From assembly GCF_000758665.1 (NCBI RefSeq), contig NZ_CP009285.1, positions 3,410,001-3,474,000 on the forward strand: DNA of 64,000 nucleotides, in the 5' to 3' direction. The notes beneath the pieces were generated by a model, which was not told the DNA's origin, did no database searches, and was given only the letters and a program-made list of their open reading frames with translations. Of the stretch, positions 62,418 to 64,000 are shown piece after piece (the stretch's first letter is position 1; every line of letters starts with the position of its first letter). This stretch comes from Paenibacillus borealis (GTDB lineage: Bacteria > Bacillota > Bacilli > Paenibacillales > Paenibacillaceae). The position numbers and the translations under genes are program-made.

Positions 62418-62470
62418 ACAACAAAAAAGGTCCTCCGGTTGCTTAACCGGAAGACCTTTTTGTTGTTGTG
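62418..62470. terminator. strong bidirectional terminator
   Basis: CACAACAAAAAAGGTC and GACCTTTTTGTTGTTGTG outer arms with inner CCGGTT/AACCGG form a very long stem with A-run and T-run, serving both convergent genes. Confidence 0.88.
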
Positions 62471-62492
62471 AACCAGTGGCCCAGGTTTAAGC

Positions 62493-63110
62493 TCAGATGA
62501 ACTCTACAAACTCATTAACCGGCTTGCGGTAGCCGCGTGGTCTAATTTTGTGCTTATTGTCTTTGCCGATCGTAATCAGCATTACCGGAACGAAATTGTC
62601 GCCGAGCCCGAGGGTGGCCTTCACCGCTTCCGGATCGAAACCGATCATCGGGCAGGTATCCCAGCCCTTGTCCTTGGCAATCAGCATGAACTGCATAGCC
62701 GACAAGGAAGCATTGCGGATCGCCTCATCACGCTGGAAAGCATCCTTTCCGGTATAAGAGTCATTGATGGATTGAATGGTGCGGTCGTAATCCTCTTCGC
62801 TCATGGCACCCAGCATTTTAAGCCCGCTATAGATTTCCGGAGCCTGCTGGTAGGCGTTTTTGTCACCCAGCACGACGATGACAGCCGACGCGGTGTGGAT
62901 TTTGTACTGGCCGTATGCGCCTTTGCGGATTTCTTCCTTCACAGTGTCGTCGCTGATGACTTTGTAGTGGGCATGCTGCAGGTTGAAGGCTGAGGGAGCC
63001 AGCCGTGCCAGTGAGAACATCTCTTCAAGCTCATTCTGCGGGATTTTTACCCCTTCTACGAAATTCATAGCCGATCTGCGGGACTGAACCAATTCTGAAA
63101 AAGTACTCAT
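62493..63110 (-). CDS. nitroreductase family protein (MhqN/YodC-like)
   Basis: A 205-aa FMN-dependent nitroreductase-type enzyme reducing quinones or nitro compounds with NAD(P)H. FMN-binding residues appear in SRRSAMNF and APSAFNLQHAHY, with the later GWDTCPMIGFDPEAVK loop and a basic C-terminus (IRPRGYRKPVNEF). The length and motifs match Bacillus MhqN and YodC, which respond to quinone stress. It reads away from the DUF1641-ndh operon and shares a 325-bp intergenic region carrying redox-type palindromes. Confidence 0.92.
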   Translation of the reverse strand: MSTFSELVQSRRSAMNFVEGVKIPQNELEEMFSLARLAPSAFNLQHAHYKVISDDTVKEEIRKGAYGQYKIHTASAVIVVLGDKNAYQQAPEIYSGLKMLGAMSEEDYDRTIQSINDSYTGKDAFQRDEAIRNASLSAMQFMLIAKDKGWDTCPMIGFDPEAVKATLGLGDNFVPVMLITIGKDNKHKIRPRGYRKPVNEFVEFI

Positions 63111-63297
63111 AAATAATTACCTCCATTGTGATATGTATGTTGGTTAGTAATAATCAATAGCTGATATTAATAAATAAACTTACATTAAGTTACTTGCTTA
63201 AAATATCACAACCGCAAGCGTTCGTCAATGATTATACAACAATAAATTGTGAATTTAAGTTCAAATAGTCGATAAAATATGAAAACGGAAGAAAAGA

Positions 63298-63313
63298 AGT
63301 GATTTTAATCACA
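63298..63313. promoter_or_regulatory. Fnr/Rex-like palindrome
   Basis: AGTGA-N6-TCACA is an almost perfect palindrome close to the TGTGA-N6-TCACA operator of Crp/Fnr regulators, and it also resembles half of a Rex site. It lies between the divergent nitroreductase and DUF1641 genes. Confidence 0.5.
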
Positions 63314-63338
63314 AAATAAGGCTATAAAGCCAATAAGA

Positions 63339-63356
63339 TTGTGACATTTATAACAA
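63339..63356. promoter_or_regulatory. Rex-type operator upstream of DUF1641-ndh
   Basis: TTGTGA-N6-TAACAA fits the Rex box pattern. It is followed by TATAAT at 63366-63371, so it covers the -35 region. In Bacillus subtilis the yjlC-ndh operon is repressed by Rex, which senses NADH/NAD. Confidence 0.7.
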
Positions 63357-63435
63357 ACAGAGTGTTATAATAGTCACATAGTTTTTAAGGATGACTATTT
63401 TTAAGCAGCAACGCCATTGTAAAGGAGACTTCGTT

Positions 63436-63873
63436 ATGTCAGAAACAATTACTCAAATCCCTTCTGAACAAGAAATACCCGCAGCATCCCTTCCCAAAGA
63501 GGATATTCTGAATCAGCTTCTGAAGCCTGAAGTTCAGGAATCCCTAATTCTTCTGGTGGAGCAGCTCCCGCAGATTACACAGCTGGTCAGTGCATTGACC
63601 AAATCAGTTGATTTCGTACAGTCGGTTGCATCGGATGAAGTACTCAAAAGTGATACGGTAGGCGCAATCAAAGAGATGGCGGGTCCTGTGGTAGGCTCTG
63701 TCAAGAATCTGGCGGCTACGGTTATTGAAGCGAAAGACCGCGCGGATGCAAGCAGTGAAACGGTCAGCCTGTTTGGCATGATGAAAATGATCAAGGACCC
63801 TCAGGTACAGAACGTACTCCGTTTCATGAATGCATACCTGCAGGTCAGCGGTGAACGGCAATCCGGTAAATAA
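63436..63873 (+). CDS. DUF1641 protein (YjlC-like)
   Basis: A 145-aa helical DUF1641 protein: LKPEVQESLILLVEQLPQITQLV, then KEMAGPVVGSVKNLAATVIEAK, ending FGMMKMIKDPQVQNVLRFMN. ATG 63436 has AAAGGAG upstream. The ndh-like gene follows 39 bases later. Bacillus subtilis has the same pair, yjlC-ndh. The protein may help membrane association or regulation of the dehydrogenase; its exact role is unknown. Confidence 0.9.
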   Translation: MSETITQIPSEQEIPAASLPKEDILNQLLKPEVQESLILLVEQLPQITQLVSALTKSVDFVQSVASDEVLKSDTVGAIKEMAGPVVGSVKNLAATVIEAKDRADASSETVSLFGMMKMIKDPQVQNVLRFMNAYLQVSGERQSGK

Positions 63874-63912
63874 TTATTGTCAACTCTTAATCGTAAGGAC
63901 GGAGGAATTATT

Positions 63913-64000
63913 ATGTCAAAACATATAGTCATTCTAGGTGCAGGTTACGGCGGTCTGCTGAGTGCTCTGACCGTGCGCAAATATATGAGCAAAGCTGAAG
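63913..64000 (+). CDS. ndh: type II NADH dehydrogenase, N-terminus only (cut by window end)
   Basis: ATG 63913 follows GGAGGAATTATT and encodes SKHIVILGAGYGGLLSALTV before the window ends after 29 codons. The FAD-binding GxGxxG motif (GAGYGG) and position after a DUF1641 gene indicate the non-proton-pumping NADH:menaquinone oxidoreductase. The C-terminus is outside the window. Confidence 0.8.
   Translation, partial: MSKHIVILGAGYGGLLSALTVRKYMSKAE

Noticed and set aside
1..64000. tRNA, rRNA or prophage structural genes
   Set aside because: None recognised on reading both strands.

Overview
The window looks like chromosomal DNA of a Paenibacillus-type Firmicute. The evidence is strong GGAGG-type ribosome sites, frequent TTG/GTG starts, lipobox lipoproteins, a YesM/YesN two-component pair next to a carbohydrate ABC importer without its own ATPase, copper-amine-oxidase 'stalk' domains, an SgrR-like regulator, and large secreted glycanases (GH87, GH74). 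No rRNA, tRNA, CRISPR array or complete prophage was recognised. Most genes are GC-rich. The tyrosine recombinase at the left edge, 2.9-4.1 kb and 43.9-47.9 kb are visibly AT-rich and probably acquired.

Layout. 1-8 kb: a partial tyrosine recombinase, an ACT-domain malic enzyme, small unknown and lipoprotein genes, a P-loop kinase-like protein, a histidine phosphatase, a GNAT acetyltransferase and a decayed alpha/beta hydrolase. 8-15 kb: a YesN/YesM pair and an ABC sugar importer (binding protein plus two permeases) with cre-like sites. 15.8-25 kb: a stalk-domain protein, a DUF1835 gene broken by one stop codon, DinB, a CotH-stalk fusion, an SgrR-like regulator, a DUF4173 membrane protein and a Crp/Fnr regulator. 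25.9-33.4 kb: a chemoreceptor, a creatininase remnant, a nucleotidyltransferase and a multidomain GH87 alpha-1,3-glucanase. 34-42 kb: cysK, a lipoprotein, a vanR-vanS-vanY-vanZ-like cluster without vanHAX, a NarL-type two-component pair and YcnI. 42.8-48 kb: a serine hydrolase and an AT-rich run of small unknown proteins ending in a 2H phosphoesterase. 48-57 kb: a CotH / DUF4956 / VTC-domain operon, a purple-acid-phosphatase-like enzyme and a GH74 xyloglucanase behind a perfect cre. 57-64 kb: SDR and LysR genes, an ECF sigma/anti-sigma pair, an unknown reader-like protein, a nitroreductase, and a DUF1641-ndh operon with a Rex-type operator.

The least explained signal is in the gaps. Six intergenic regions carry periodic short-repeat arrays. 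Three (7.9, 15.5 and 57.8 kb) each hold four 15-bp imperfect palindromes (TTGTA-N5-TACAA type) at exactly 51, 62 and 51 bp start to start, the first two in one orientation and the last two inverted. A fourth (33.6 kb) holds five copies in one orientation at 51-52 bp. A fifth (42.5 kb) has an unrelated 22-bp motif in the same two-forward, two-inverted layout at 51/56/52 bp. A sixth (25.4 kb) has five tandem 51-52 bp units with a TGTAT...ATACA hairpin. Different sequences sharing one spacing suggest an intergenic element defined by geometry. I know of no description of it, and its function is unknown.

All calls come from reading the sequence; no database search was run.
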